Part shown: positions 10,968 through 20,262 of the stretch, one piece after another
Position numbering within the stretch: position 1 is the stretch's first letter
Layout: every line of letters starts with the position of its first letter
From: Hyphomicrobiales bacterium
Lineage (GTDB): Bacteria > Pseudomonadota > Alphaproteobacteria > Rhizobiales > Rhizobiaceae
Length of the DNA stretch: 64,000 nucleotides
Assembly: GCA_900466575.1 (NCBI GenBank)
Contig: UBMP01000012.1
Coordinates: forward strand, 46,442 to 110,441
Direction of reading: 5' to 3'
The notes under the pieces: generated by a model
The model's input: the letters and a program-made list of their open reading frames with translations, nothing else
Told to the model about the DNA's origin: nothing
Databases searched by the model: none
Made by a program: the position numbers and the translations under genes

Positions 10968-11882
10968 TTAAGCCTTCCCGATCTTGTCTTGCGTCTTCGT
11001 GTCGAAGTCGGAGGCGTCATGGCGCTCGTGGAGCTGCATCGCCGGCTCGCCGAACACGCGGTTGACCATCGAGCCACGCTCGACGGCGGGGCGCGCGAAG
11101 AGCTGCTTGCGCCAGCGCTGCACATGCTCGTATTCGTCCACCGACAGGAAATCGCCGGCATCGCTATAGGCAGCCTTGGCCGCCAGACGGCCATACCACG
11201 GCAGGATCGCCATATCGGCAATGGAGTAGTCTGCGCCGGCGATGAATTCGTTGTCGGCGAGCTGGCGGTTCAGCACGTCGAGCTGGCGCTTCACCTCCAT
11301 GGCGTAGCGGTCGATGGCATACTGGATCTTGATCGGCGCATATTCATAAAAATGCCCGAAGCCGCCGCCGAGGAAGGGTGCCGAACCCATCTGCCAGAAC
11401 AGCCAGTTCATCACTTCCGCCCGCTTGCGCGCATCCTTCGGCAGGAAGGCGCCGAACTTGTCGGCGAGATAGGTCATCATCGAGGCAGACTCGAACAGCC
11501 GGATCGGCGCGCCGCCGTCGACCGGCGCATGGTCCATCATGGCCGGGATCTTGGAGTTCGGATTGACCGAAACGAAGCCGGAACCAAACTGGTCGCCATC
11601 GTTGATCCTGATCAGCCAGGCATCATATTCCGCGCCCGAATGACCGGCCGCGAGCAGCTCTTCCAGCAGGATCGTCACCTTCACGCCATTCGGCGTTCCC
11701 AGCGAATAAAGCTGCAGCGGATGCTTGCCGACCGGCAATTCCTTCTCATGCGTCGGCCCGGCAACCGGCCGGTTGATGCTCGCAAACGCGCCGCCATTGC
11801 CCTTGTCCCAGGTCCAGACCTTGGGCGGCTGATAGCCGGCGGGAAAGTTCTTCTCGGGCGGGAATTTGGTGTTGTCGGTCAT
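10968..11882 (-). CDS. yghU: YghU-like glutathione-dependent disulfide-bond oxidoreductase
   Basis: This 304-residue protein is a glutathione transferase of the Nu class, like E. coli YghU (about 288 residues). The N-terminal extension (FPPEKNFPAGYQPPKVWTWD) and the thioredoxin-fold core with GTPNGVKVTILLEE, NPNSKIPAMMD and ESASMMTYLA are diagnostic. An all-helical C-terminal domain follows. It binds two glutathione molecules and reduces disulfides. It lies between pccB and pccA, 78 bases after pccB with a hairpin in the gap. Why a thiol enzyme sits in the propionate operon is unclear. An AAGGA ribosome site supports ATG 11882. Confidence 0.92.
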   Translation of the reverse strand: MTDNTKFPPEKNFPAGYQPPKVWTWDKGNGGAFASINRPVAGPTHEKELPVGKHPLQLYSLGTPNGVKVTILLEELLAAGHSGAEYDAWLIRINDGDQFGSGFVSVNPNSKIPAMMDHAPVDGGAPIRLFESASMMTYLADKFGAFLPKDARKRAEVMNWLFWQMGSAPFLGGGFGHFYEYAPIKIQYAIDRYAMEVKRQLDVLNRQLADNEFIAGADYSIADMAILPWYGRLAAKAAYSDAGDFLSVDEYEHVQRWRKQLFARPAVERGSMVNRVFGEPAMQLHERHDASDFDTKTQDKIGKA

Positions 11883-11923
11883 GACATCATTCCTTTTAAA
11901 CGGGGATTCGACCCATCAAAGTT

Positions 11924-11952
11924 AGGGGCTGGCACCTGAAATAGCAGCCCCT
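11924..11952 (-). terminator. Hairpin between pccB and yghU
   Basis: An 8-bp perfect stem (AGGGGCTG / CAGCCCCT) starts nine bases after the pccB stop on the minus strand. The following bases are only modestly U-rich, so it may be a leaky terminator or an mRNA end-protecting hairpin that lowers yghU-pccA expression relative to pccB. Confidence 0.5.
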
Positions 11953-11960
11953 GCCTTTCG

Positions 11961-13493
11961 TTAAAGCGGAATATTGTCGTGCTTCTTCTTCGGCTGCGTG
12001 ACTTCCTTCGTCTTCAGCATTTCAAACGCCCGGATCACGCGCCGGCGCGTCGAATGCGGCATGATGACCTCGTCGATGAAGCCGCGTTCGGCGGCCTTGA
12101 AGGGGTTGGCGAAGTTGTCTTCGTATTCCTTCGTGCGGGCGGCGATCTTGTCCGCGTCGCCGAGTTCCGAGCGGTAGAGGATTTCGGTGGCACCCTTGGC
12201 GCCCATGACGGCGATCTGGGCGGTGGGCCAGGCGTAGTTGACGTCGGCGCGGATATGCTTGGACGACATCACGTCATAGGCGCCGCCATAGGCCTTGCGG
12301 GTGATGACCGTCACCTTCGGCACGGTGGCTTCCGCATAGGCGAAAAGCAGCTTCGCGCCATGCTTGATGATGCCACCATATTCCTGCGCCGTGCCGGGCA
12401 GGAAGCCGGGCACGTCGACCAGCGTCAGGATCGGAATGTTGAAGGCATCGCAGAAGCGCACGAAGCGGCCAGCCTTCTTGGCGCTGTCGATATCGAGGCA
12501 GCCGGCGAGCACCATCGGCTGGTTGGCGACGACCCCGACGGTCGAGCCGTTCAAACGGATGAAGCCGCAGAGAATGTTCTTGGCGTGATCCTTCTGCACT
12601 TCGAAGAAATCGGCCTCGTCGGCGACCCGCGCGATGACCTCGTGCATGTCATAGGGCTTGTTCGGATTGTCCGGGATGATCGTGTCCAGCGCCATCTCGA
12701 TGCGATCCGGGCGGTCTGCGGTCGGCAGCACGGGCGGTTTCTCGCGGCTCGACAGCGGCAGGAAATCGAACATGCGGCGGATTTCGATGAGCGCCTCGAC
12801 GTCATTTTCGAAAGCGCCGTCCGCGACGGAGGACTTTTTCGTATGCGTCGAGGCGCCACCCAGCTCCTCCGCCGAGACGATTTCATTGGTGACGGTTTTC
12901 ACCACATCCGGCCCGGTCACGAACATGTAGGACGTGTCCTTCACCATGTAGATGAAGTCGGTCATGGCGGGCGAATAGACCGCACCGCCGGCGCAGGGCC
13001 CCATGATGACGGAAATCTGCGGGATGACGCCGGAGGCCTGCACATTGCGCCAGAACACTTCCGCATAGCCGCCGAGCGAGGCGACACCTTCCTGGATGCG
13101 TGCACCGCCTGAATCGTTCAGCCCGATGACCGGCGCGCCGTTCTGCACGGCCAGATCCATGATCTTGCAGATCTTTTCGGCATGCGTCTCGGACAGCGAG
13201 CCGCCGAAGACGGTGAAATCCTGGGAGAAGACATAGGTCGGGCGGCCATTGATCGTGCCCCAGCCGGTGATGACGCCATCGCCCGGAAACTGTTGGGTCT
13301 CCATGCCGAAATCGGCGCAGCGATGCGCCTTGTACATGTCGTATTCCTCGAAGGACCCTTCGTCCAGCAGCACATCCAGCCGCTCGCGTGCCGTCAGTTT
13401 GCCCTTGCCATGCTGCGCATCGATCCGCTTCTGGCCGCCGCCAAGCCGTGCCTCGGCGCGCCGCGCTTCGAGCTTTTCAAGGATGTCCTGCAT
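11961..13493 (-). CDS. pccB: Propionyl-CoA carboxylase beta subunit
   Basis: This 510-residue carboxyltransferase transfers CO2 from biotin to propionyl-CoA. It has the two crotonase-like halves of the family. The first holds [21 protein letters not shown] and [11 protein letters not shown]. The second holds [26 protein letters not shown] and the glycine-rich [14 protein letters not shown] very strong GGAGGAG ribosome site precedes ATG 13493. It is the first gene of the propionate run, divergent from the pccR regulator gene, with a 119-bp shared control region. Confidence 0.96.
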   Translation of the reverse strand: MQDILEKLEARRAEARLGGGQKRIDAQHGKGKLTARERLDVLLDEGSFEEYDMYKAHRCADFGMETQQFPGDGVITGWGTINGRPTYVFSQDFTVFGGSLSETHAEKICKIMDLAVQNGAPVIGLNDSGGARIQEGVASLGGYAEVFWRNVQASGVIPQISVIMGPCAGGAVYSPAMTDFIYMVKDTSYMFVTGPDVVKTVTNEIVSAEELGGASTHTKKSSVADGAFENDVEALIEIRRMFDFLPLSSREKPPVLPTADRPDRIEMALDTIIPDNPNKPYDMHEVIARVADEADFFEVQKDHAKNILCGFIRLNGSTVGVVANQPMVLAGCLDIDSAKKAGRFVRFCDAFNIPILTLVDVPGFLPGTAQEYGGIIKHGAKLLFAYAEATVPKVTVITRKAYGGAYDVMSSKHIRADVNYAWPTAQIAVMGAKGATEILYRSELGDADKIAARTKEYEDNFANPFKAAERGFIDEVIMPHSTRRRVIRAFEMLKTKEVTQPKKKHDNIPL

Positions 13494-13523
13494 CTCTGCT
13501 CCTCCGTATTTCCCTCATTGGTA

Positions 13524-13601
13524 GCGGTAAAATACCGCGACCGGAAGGATTGAAAATGCGATGAAGTGAAAGTATCAAATTAAAAATCTGCAAATTGCAA
13601 A
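13524..13601. promoter_or_regulatory. pccB-pccR control region with dyad and tandem TTTGCA sites
   Basis: Two signals lie in the divergent region. A perfect dyad GCGGTA-AAA-TACCGC spans 13524-13538, 31 bases before pccB, and would lie in its leader or promoter. At 13589-13601 the bases TGCAAATTGCAAA read on the minus strand as two abutting TTTGCA units, ending 11 bases before pccR. TTTGCAAA is, as I recall, the half-site of PccR/RamB-type ScfR regulators, though the reported two-site spacing differs. Autoregulation of pccR and control of pccB are inferred. Confidence 0.5.
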
Positions 13602-13612
13602 GTTGTGAAACC

Positions 13613-15019
13613 ATGCGCGCAAAAAAGCTCTTCATCGGCCGCAAGCTTCGCGACATCCGCGCCGAGGCCGGTCTGACCCAGGCGGGGCTTGCGGGCAAGC
13701 TGGGCATTTCGGTGAGCTACCTGTCGCAGCTGGAAACGAACCAGCGGCATGTCACGGCCCCGGTCCTTCTGGCACTCGCCTCCCAATTCGCGCTCGACAT
13801 CGCCAGCCTCTCGCAGGACGACAGCGACCGGCTGATTGCCGATCTCGGCGAGGCCTTTGCCGATCCGCTTTTTTCCGGCGCCCAGCCGTCGGTGCAGGAT
13901 CTGAAACTGGTGATCCAGAGCGCGCCCGATGTGGCCCATGCATTCCTGTCCATGCATCAGGCGCTGCGCCGGGCCGGCGAGCAGCTGGCGGAGCTGGACG
14001 ACACCATCGCGCGCGCCGCGGCCACCGAACCCACGCCTTATGAAGAGGTGCGCGATTTCTTCCACTATATCGACAACTATATCCACGAGCTGGACATCGC
14101 CGCTGAAAAGCTGGCCGCCGGCATGGGCGAGAGCCCGCGCAACCGCGTGCGCCAGATGGCCGATACGATCGAGAAGAAGCATCGCGTCCGCGTCATCGTC
14201 GGTGGCGACCAGCCGGCCGTCAGGCGCTACGATCCGGTCGGCCGCGTGCTGACGCTGAACCCGCGCGCCGACAATGCGACGAACGCCTTCCAGATCGCCC
14301 ACCAGATCGCGCTCCTGGAGCACCAGAAGGTCATCGACGCCATCATCGCCAAGGCCGAGTTCCGCTCAGCCGATGCCGGCGCCATCTGTCGCATCGGCCT
14401 TGCCAATTATTTCGCCGGCGCTGTCATGCTGCCTTATGGCGCGTTTGCAGCGGCGGCAAAGGAACTGCGCTACGATCTCGAACTCCTCTGCGACCGCTTC
14501 GGTGCGAGCCTCGAGCAGGTCTGTCATCGCCTGTCGACCCTGCAACGGCCGGGCGCCAAGGGCGTGCCCTTCTTCTTCGCGCGCGTCGATCAGGCTGGCA
14601 CGATCACCAAACGTCACAGCGCCACGCGCCTGCAATTCGCCCGTTTCGGCTCGGCCTGTCCCTTGTGGAACGTGCATCGCGCCTTCGAAACGCCGGACCG
14701 GGTTATCCGCCAATTGGCCGAAACCCCGGATGGCGCGCGCTATCTCTGCCTGGCCATGACCGTCTCCAAGCGCTCCGGCGGCTTCCGCGCACCGGTCCAG
14801 CGCCACGCGCTCGCGCTGGGTTGCCAGATCGAATATGCCGGCGAACTCGTCTATGCCGACGATCTCGACATCGGCCGCTCGCAGGCCTTTGAACCGATCG
14901 GCATTTCCTGCCGCATCTGCGAACGCCGCGACTGCCATCAACGCGCCGTGCCGCCGCTGAAACGCAAGCTGATCATCGAGCCGAACGATCGCGGGTTCAT
15001 TCCGTATGATTTTCTGTGA
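13613..15019 (+). CDS. pccR: Short-chain acyl-CoA-responsive regulator (PccR/ScfR type)
   Basis: This 468-residue transcription factor has an N-terminal XRE helix-turn-helix (about residues 8-65; RAEAGLTQAGLAGKLGISVSYLSQLETNQR). A middle peptidase-M78-like (ImmA/IrrE) domain (about 170-300) lacks an evident HExxH zinc site. The C-terminal domain ends with a four-cysteine patch (SCRICERRDCHQRA) typical of short-chain fatty-acyl regulators. These proteins sense propionyl-CoA or a downstream metabolite and activate pccB. The in-frame ATG six codons upstream has no better ribosome site; ATG 13613 starts at the conserved MRAKKLFIG. Confidence 0.9.
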   Translation: MRAKKLFIGRKLRDIRAEAGLTQAGLAGKLGISVSYLSQLETNQRHVTAPVLLALASQFALDIASLSQDDSDRLIADLGEAFADPLFSGAQPSVQDLKLVIQSAPDVAHAFLSMHQALRRAGEQLAELDDTIARAAATEPTPYEEVRDFFHYIDNYIHELDIAAEKLAAGMGESPRNRVRQMADTIEKKHRVRVIVGGDQPAVRRYDPVGRVLTLNPRADNATNAFQIAHQIALLEHQKVIDAIIAKAEFRSADAGAICRIGLANYFAGAVMLPYGAFAAAAKELRYDLELLCDRFGASLEQVCHRLSTLQRPGAKGVPFFFARVDQAGTITKRHSATRLQFARFGSACPLWNVHRAFETPDRVIRQLAETPDGARYLCLAMTVSKRSGGFRAPVQRHALALGCQIEYAGELVYADDLDIGRSQAFEPIGISCRICERRDCHQRAVPPLKRKLIIEPNDRGFIPYDFL

Positions 15020-15234
15020 GGCCGCACGGTGCGACCATCATGCCGCTTGAGCAAAGGATGTTCCTCACCGCGCGTTCGCGTTCGATAGCCCGACGAGACC
15101 CGTCCTTGTGAAGCTGCCCCTCGTATGCCGATCGGTCGTGGACCCTTCGCTTTAACGAAGCATCATCCGATGTGAATACTGATGATGCCTTCGGAAACGT
15201 TGAGGTCGTGAGCGGCTCGGTCCCTGCGGCTCCT

Positions 15235-16005
15235 TCAATGCAGGCCGAATTCGCTCAGCAATTCCTCTCTCAGCTTCACGAACCCGCTTTCGCTGCGGTT
15301 TCGCGGCCTTAGCAGATCGACTTCGATCGTCCTGATCCTCCCGCCCTTCTCCTTCGGCAATACCAGAACGCGGTCAGCGAGGTAGATGGCTTCCTCAAGG
15401 TCGTGGGTAACGATGACCATGGTGACCTTTTCCTCGCGCCAAATGCGGGCCAGCTCTTCCTGCATGGTAAGCTTGGTCATGGCGTCAAGCGCGCCCAGAG
15501 GTTCGTCAAGAAGCAGGATTTCCGGCTGGATGGCGAGCGCGCGGGCGATGCCGACGCGCTGCGCCATGCCGCCCGAGAGCTGTGACGGGTAGGCTTCGAC
15601 GAAGTCCGTCAGCCCCACGAGCTGGACGTAGCGACGAGCGTGCTTTCGGGCCTCGTCGCGCGACAGACCGCGCACTTCCAGCGGGAAGGCGACGTTTTCG
15701 ATGACGGTGCGCCAGGGAAGCAATCGCGGCTCCTGAAAGATGACCGCCCGCTCGGTGCCAACGCCGTGGACGGGCTGGCCGTCGATCAGAACCCGGCCTT
15801 CATCAGCCTCCTCGAGACCTGCGAGAATGCGCAGCAGCGTCGTTTTGCCGGAGCCGCTGGCCCCGACGATCGCGAGGCACTCGCCGCCGCGAATGTGGAG
15901 GTTGACACTGCTGAGCACATTCAGCGCGCGGCCATTGATGTTGAATGTCTTGGAGAGGTCGCGGACAGTCACCTCTCCGCGTAGCGTTTGCGTTGCGGTC
16001 GTCAT
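15235..16005 (-). CDS. ssuB: ABC transporter ATPase, SsuB/TauB type
   Basis: This 256-residue ATPase has Walker A GASGSGKTT near residue 50, a Q-loop FQEPRLLPW, the signature LSGGMAQRVGIARAL and Walker B ILLLDEPLGALD. The sequence around the Q-loop and the D-loop is characteristic of the nitrate/sulfonate/taurine family. It is the last gene of a five-gene minus-strand run (FMN reductase, monooxygenase, permease, binding protein, ATPase). It energises uptake of an organosulfur compound. The exact substrate cannot be read from sequence. The 215 bases between it and pccR show no gene. Confidence 0.85.
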   Translation of the reverse strand: MTTATQTLRGEVTVRDLSKTFNINGRALNVLSSVNLHIRGGECLAIVGASGSGKTTLLRILAGLEEADEGRVLIDGQPVHGVGTERAVIFQEPRLLPWRTVIENVAFPLEVRGLSRDEARKHARRYVQLVGLTDFVEAYPSQLSGGMAQRVGIARALAIQPEILLLDEPLGALDAMTKLTMQEELARIWREEKVTMVIVTHDLEEAIYLADRVLVLPKEKGGRIRTIEVDLLRPRNRSESGFVKLREELLSEFGLH

Positions 16006-16067
16006 ATAAAACCTCGATTGCGATAGCAGCGGCCGGCCTCCAGAACCGGCCGCTGCGGCTAGCCAGC

Positions 16068-17072
16068 TCAGTTGCTGGCAAAGCGTTCCGGCGTGTAAAG
16101 CACGTTTTCGACCTTGATCTGATCTTTCTTGATCTGACCTTCGCGCACGAAGATATCGACCCAGAACTGCAGGTCGCGATCGACCGCCTTGGCGCCGGGA
16201 CGTAGGCCATATCCGGTGAAGTACTGGGCGATGTCGCCATTCTCGCCGCGCGCTGTCAGAACTTTTGCGATGATCTTCTTGGTTTCTTCCGGGTGCGTTC
16301 GAGCATAATCTGCGGCGCGCTCGGATTGCTCGATAAAGACCTTCGCGGCTTTGGGATGCGCGTGGATCCAGTCGCGGCGCAGGACCACGAAGCCCCCGGC
16401 GATTTCGCCGAGCACGTCGGTATCGCCGAAAATCTTCTGCAGTCCACCATTCTTCAATGCGGCACCCTCAAAGGTCTTCTGCCAGTAGCCGAAGGCGGTC
16501 ACGTCGACCTGCCTGGAGCGCAGCACCTGCTCCAGCTGCGGGCCGGGAACGACGACAAGCTTGGCAGCGTTTTCCGGCAGGCCGACGGAATGCAGCGCCT
16601 CGCGCACTGTGTAGTCGAGATGGGCGCCCAGCGTGTTGACCGCTATCGTCTTGCCGGCGAGGTCTTTGATCGACTTGATCGGGCTTCCCTCCAGCGAATA
16701 GAAGATGCTTTCCGTGTCCTTGTTGATGCCGTTCGACGGATAGGCCGCGACAAAGTCGTTGCCGCCGGCGATCGAATTCAACACGGCGGAGGTTGCGGCG
16801 CTGCCGAGTTCGACATTTCCGGATGCAAGAGCGAAAAGCGAAGCCGGACCGCCCTGGGCATAGCCGACATTCTCAATCTTGATTCCTGTGCCGTCGAAGT
16901 AGCCGAGTGCGTCTGCAAGCTCGTGGCCAGAGAGGCCGCCCTGGCTGGCGAGGTAGCGGATCTTCACGTCTTCCGCACCGGCGGCAAAGGCGAAGCTTGC
17001 CGGGGTCGAAAGGAAGAGGCTGGCCGAAAGCGCAGCCAGGCCGTTGAAGCGACGGCGGTTGATGGCGGTCAT
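16068..17072 (-). CDS. ssuA: Sulfonate-type periplasmic substrate-binding protein
   Basis: This 334-residue protein has a signal peptide of twin-arginine appearance (INRRRFNGLAALSASLFLSTPASFAFA) and an SsuA/NMT1-like binding fold. Recognisable elements are KIRYLASQGG, ELGSAATSAVLNSIAGG and GKTIAVNTLGAHLDYTVREAL. ATG 17072 is chosen because it has AAGGAGAG eight bases upstream and begins the signal peptide; the open frame extends 42 codons further. Binding protein for the SsuB/SsuC-like system. A sulfonate, sulfone or sulfonate-ester ligand is inferred from the neighbouring monooxygenase and FMN reductase. Confidence 0.83.
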   Translation of the reverse strand: MTAINRRRFNGLAALSASLFLSTPASFAFAAGAEDVKIRYLASQGGLSGHELADALGYFDGTGIKIENVGYAQGGPASLFALASGNVELGSAATSAVLNSIAGGNDFVAAYPSNGINKDTESIFYSLEGSPIKSIKDLAGKTIAVNTLGAHLDYTVREALHSVGLPENAAKLVVVPGPQLEQVLRSRQVDVTAFGYWQKTFEGAALKNGGLQKIFGDTDVLGEIAGGFVVLRRDWIHAHPKAAKVFIEQSERAADYARTHPEETKKIIAKVLTARGENGDIAQYFTGYGLRPGAKAVDRDLQFWVDIFVREGQIKKDQIKVENVLYTPERFASN

Positions 17073-17130
17073 ACGATTCTCTCCTTGATCAATGGGTTTG
17101 GCGATGGTGCCTGGTCTGTCTCGGGCCGGT

Positions 17131-18009
17131 TCAGGCCTTTGCAGGAGCCCAGCGGCACAGTCGCTTCTGAAGGGTTTCGAGGATACTGTTGGCGACAAGT
17201 CCCAGAGCCGCCAGCAAGAGGATTGCCCCGAACATCAACGGGATCTGGAAATTGTATTGCGCGTTCATCACCTGGAAGCCGAGGCCGCTATTGGCGCCAA
17301 TCATTTCGGCGGCGATCAGCAGCAGGAGCGCGGTGGTGGCGCTCAAGCGCAGGCCGACGAAGATCTGCGGAAGGGCGCCGGGCAGGACAACGCTGCGAAA
17401 GATATGCGAGCGGCGCGCGCCATAGACGCGGGCCATTTCGATGAGCTTGGGGTCAGCCTGTTTCACGCCACCGATTGTGGCGAGCAGGATCGGAAACAGC
17501 GTCGCCCAGAAGATGACGAAGACCTTGGAGGTTTCGCCGAGGCCTAAGAGCAGGATGAAGACAGGATAGAGTGCCAGTGCCGAGGTCTGGCGCAGCAGCT
17601 GCAGGATCGGGTCGAGCGCGCGCTCGACAACCCGTATTCCACCCATGAAAAGGCCGAGCGGAATGCCAAGCGCAACGGCCGCAGCAAAGGCGATGCCGGC
17701 GCGTTGCAGGCTGATGGCGACATCGCGCCAGAGCGGGCCGTTGACGAAGCCGTTGACCAGCGCGTCCCAGATACGGTCAAGCGGCGGGATGACCGCCGGG
17801 TTGATCCACCCGGCGGTTGCCGATACCTGCCAGAGGACGGCGAGGGCGATGATGGAACCATAACGCACGACAACGTTCTGTACACCGCCCCGGACAAGCC
17901 GGCCGAGCACGCCCGTGGAGAAGGCGGGGCCGACCTGCCCGGATCTCAGTCTGCCCGTTTTCGACGGGCTGTTGTTCAGCGGATAGGACTGTTCGATATC
18001 GAGCGCCAT
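17131..18009 (-). CDS. ssuC: ABC transporter permease, SsuC/TauC type
   Basis: This 292-residue inner-membrane protein has about six transmembrane helices. The cytoplasmic coupling helix (EAA-like loop) is in MARVYGARRSHIFRSVVLPGALPQIFVGLRLS near residues 195-225. It belongs to the nitrate/sulfonate/taurine permease family. AGAGGAC precedes ATG 18009. It lies 58 bases upstream of the binding-protein gene and 30 bases after the monooxygenase gene, in one operon. Confidence 0.86.
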   Translation of the reverse strand: MALDIEQSYPLNNSPSKTGRLRSGQVGPAFSTGVLGRLVRGGVQNVVVRYGSIIALAVLWQVSATAGWINPAVIPPLDRIWDALVNGFVNGPLWRDVAISLQRAGIAFAAAVALGIPLGLFMGGIRVVERALDPILQLLRQTSALALYPVFILLLGLGETSKVFVIFWATLFPILLATIGGVKQADPKLIEMARVYGARRSHIFRSVVLPGALPQIFVGLRLSATTALLLLIAAEMIGANSGLGFQVMNAQYNFQIPLMFGAILLLAALGLVANSILETLQKRLCRWAPAKA

Positions 18010-18039
18010 GGGGATGTCCTCTGGTCTGGTGTCTGTCGT

Positions 18040-19401
18040 TTATTCGGCGGCCTGGACGGCGCCTTGCGCCAGCGTCCAGCGGTTCTGCGGGAAAGGCAGG
18101 CCGAGATTTTCGCGCAGCGTCCTGCCCTCGTATTCCGTACGGAAGAGACCGCGACGTTGAAGCTCCGGAATGACCAGATCGACGAAGTCATTCAGGCCCG
18201 TCGGCAGCCACGGCGGCAGGATGTTGAAGCCATCGGCGGCCTCGTTTTCGAACCATTCCTGCAGCGTGTCGGCGATCGTTGCCGGCGTGCCGACGATGGT
18301 GAAATGACCGCGTGCCGAGGCCACCCATTGATAGAGCTGGCGGATGGTGAAGTTGTTCTCGTCGGCGATCTGGCGGATGAGCGCCTGACGGCTCTTCATG
18401 CCTTCCGTCGGCGGGGCCGGCGGCAGCGGGCCGTCGAGATCGGCGCCCGTCAGATCGAGTTCACCGCCGGTGAGGCCCTTGATGAGAGCAAGGCCATCCT
18501 CTTCGAGGATGAGGCTGGTGAGACGTTCGTATTTCTCCTTCGCCTCGTCCAGCGTGCGACCGACGAAGGGCGAGACGCCGGGCATGATCAATACGTGATC
18601 GGGATTGCGGCCAAGACCACGGGCACGGGACTTGATATCGCGATAGAATTCCTGCGCCGTCTCGATGTGCTGGTGGGCGGTGAAGATGACCTCCGCCGTC
18701 TGGGCCGCAAGCCCGCGACCGTCATCCGATTGGCCGGCCTGCACGATCACCGGATGGCCCTGGGGCGAGCGCGAGACGTTGAGCGGGCCGCGAACCTTGA
18801 AATGCTCGCCGCGATGATTTGTGTAATGCACCTTGTTGGGGTCGAAGAAGCGGCCGGTCTCGCGGTCGCGAATGAAGGCGTCGTCTTCGAAACTGTCCCA
18901 GAGTTTCTTGACCACCTCAACGAATTCGCCGGCGCGCTTGTAGCGGAAGGCATGCGGATGCTGATGGTCGAGGTTGAAGTTCTGCGCGGCGGATTCGGTC
19001 GCCGTCGTCACCACGTTCCAGCCGGCGCGACCATCGGAGATGAGATCGAGCGAGGCGAATTTGCGGGCGAGATTAAAGGGCTCCTCATAGGTCGTGGAAG
19101 CCGTGGCGATGAAGCCGAGATGGGTCGTGAGGGGCGCTAGCGCCGAGAAGAGTGTTACGGGTTCGAAGCCAGCCACCTTGGCATTGCCGCCTTCGATGCC
19201 GCCCCCGAAGGCAATTGCCAGTCCATCGGCGAGGAAATAGGCGTCGAAGAGGCCGCGTTCTGCCGTCAGCGCCAGCTGCTTGTGGAATTCGAAACTGGTT
19301 GCGCCGTCCGTCGGCTGGTCGGGATGACGCCAGGCGGCAATGTGCTGGCCGCCGCCGGGAAGGAATGCACCGAGTCTGATCTTGCGTGTCATGATCTTCA
19401 T
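18040..19401 (-). CDS. LLM-class flavin-dependent monooxygenase (NtaA/SnaA/DszA family)
   Basis: This 453-residue protein has the bacterial-luciferase TIM barrel of the two-component FMNH2-dependent monooxygenases. Family phrases include LGAFLPGGGQHIAAWRHP, RAGWNVVTTATESAAQNF, GHPVIVQAGQSDDGRGLAA and TIADTLQEWFENEAADGFN. Enzymes of this family use free reduced FMN and O2 to break C-S or C-N bonds. With an FMN reductase upstream and a sulfonate-type transporter downstream, the likely job is desulfurisation of an organosulfur compound. The start may be ATG 19401 or ATG 19392. Substrate unassigned. Confidence 0.85.
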   Translation of the reverse strand: MKIMTRKIRLGAFLPGGGQHIAAWRHPDQPTDGATSFEFHKQLALTAERGLFDAYFLADGLAIAFGGGIEGGNAKVAGFEPVTLFSALAPLTTHLGFIATASTTYEEPFNLARKFASLDLISDGRAGWNVVTTATESAAQNFNLDHQHPHAFRYKRAGEFVEVVKKLWDSFEDDAFIRDRETGRFFDPNKVHYTNHRGEHFKVRGPLNVSRSPQGHPVIVQAGQSDDGRGLAAQTAEVIFTAHQHIETAQEFYRDIKSRARGLGRNPDHVLIMPGVSPFVGRTLDEAKEKYERLTSLILEEDGLALIKGLTGGELDLTGADLDGPLPPAPPTEGMKSRQALIRQIADENNFTIRQLYQWVASARGHFTIVGTPATIADTLQEWFENEAADGFNILPPWLPTGLNDFVDLVIPELQRRGLFRTEYEGRTLRENLGLPFPQNRWTLAQGAVQAAE

Positions 19402-19481
19402 CTCTTTCTGAGCTTAAAGGGTTGCGACAGGCCTCGCCTCTCCGCGCGGACGCTGCTTCTCGCTGATTATGGATTGTGAAT

Positions 19482-20090
19482 TCAGAAGCCTGCCGCGGCT
19501 GTCTGCTGCTGCAGGCGCAGGTGGCTTGCCGGAGCAAAGCTTCTTTCCTGCTGGCGATGTTCGCGCAGAAAGGGCGCGAACTGCTCGACCGCCCGGTCGA
19601 GCCGGTCCAGCACCGCCCTGTTGGTGAGGCGACCCTCGGCGAAATCGCGTTCGGACACATATACGCCCGTTGCGAGCGTCTGTGTTTCGAAGAAGGCGAA
19701 GAGCGGGCGCAGCTGGTGCTCGATGATCAGGGCATGCTTTTCACCGCCACCCGTTGCAGCCAACAGGATCGGCTTGCCAGCGAGCCACGTTGGATCGATC
19801 AGGTCGAAGAGATGCTTGAAGAGGCCGGGATAGCTGCCCTTGTAGACCGGACTCGCGATTACGAGTGCCTTCGCCTGGACGATCCGGTCGACGATGCTGC
19901 GTGCTTCTTCGCCAAGATCATTAAAGCTGCGCGCGAGGCCGAGTTCCGGTCCGAACTGACCGAGATCGTAGACCTCGGAGTTCTTTTCGAACCGAGTTGC
20001 CACGCGACGAACGGCCTCTTCGGTCAGGACGCGCGTCTTGGAGGGAGTGCTGAAACTGCCGGAAAGGCCCACGATGACAGCGGCGGACAT
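19482..20090 (-). CDS. msuE: NADPH-dependent FMN reductase (MsuE/SsuE type)
   Basis: This 202-residue flavodoxin-fold protein reduces FMN for the adjacent monooxygenase. The phosphate-binding loop LSGSFSTPSKTR is near residue 10, and ASPVYKGSYPGLFKHLFDL and ATGGGEKHALIIEHQLRPLF are typical of MsuE. Of the two ATGs, 20090 is preferred: GGAG lies six bases upstream, whereas ATG 20096 abuts the ribosome site. It heads the five-gene sulfur operon. A GTCTA-N9-TAGAC operator lies 22 bases upstream of the start. Confidence 0.88.
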   Translation of the reverse strand: MSAAVIVGLSGSFSTPSKTRVLTEEAVRRVATRFEKNSEVYDLGQFGPELGLARSFNDLGEEARSIVDRIVQAKALVIASPVYKGSYPGLFKHLFDLIDPTWLAGKPILLAATGGGEKHALIIEHQLRPLFAFFETQTLATGVYVSERDFAEGRLTNRAVLDRLDRAVEQFAPFLREHRQQERSFAPASHLRLQQQTAAAGF

Positions 20091-20112
20091 GCGCATCTCC
20101 TTTGTACATAAT

Positions 20113-20131
20113 GTCTACATTAATAATAGAC
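20113..20131. promoter_or_regulatory. GTCTA-N9-TAGAC operator, copy 1 (msuE operon)
   Basis: Perfect 5-bp inverted arms are separated by 9 bases (CATTAATAA), in an AT-rich promoter region directly upstream of the FMN reductase gene. The same geometry recurs at 22553-22571 and 23167-23185. The adjacent Rrf2-family regulator is the best candidate to bind it. Confidence 0.72.
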
Positions 20132-20262
20132 TAATACCGAGAAAGCGTGTCCGTCCATTCCATAATCAGAGGCTGCGAGAGATGTCCTGAACTCCTGAAG
20201 GCAACGCGCACGATAGAAATTCTCTTCGCGGTTTTGAGCGGTGCCTGACCTGAAAACAATGG

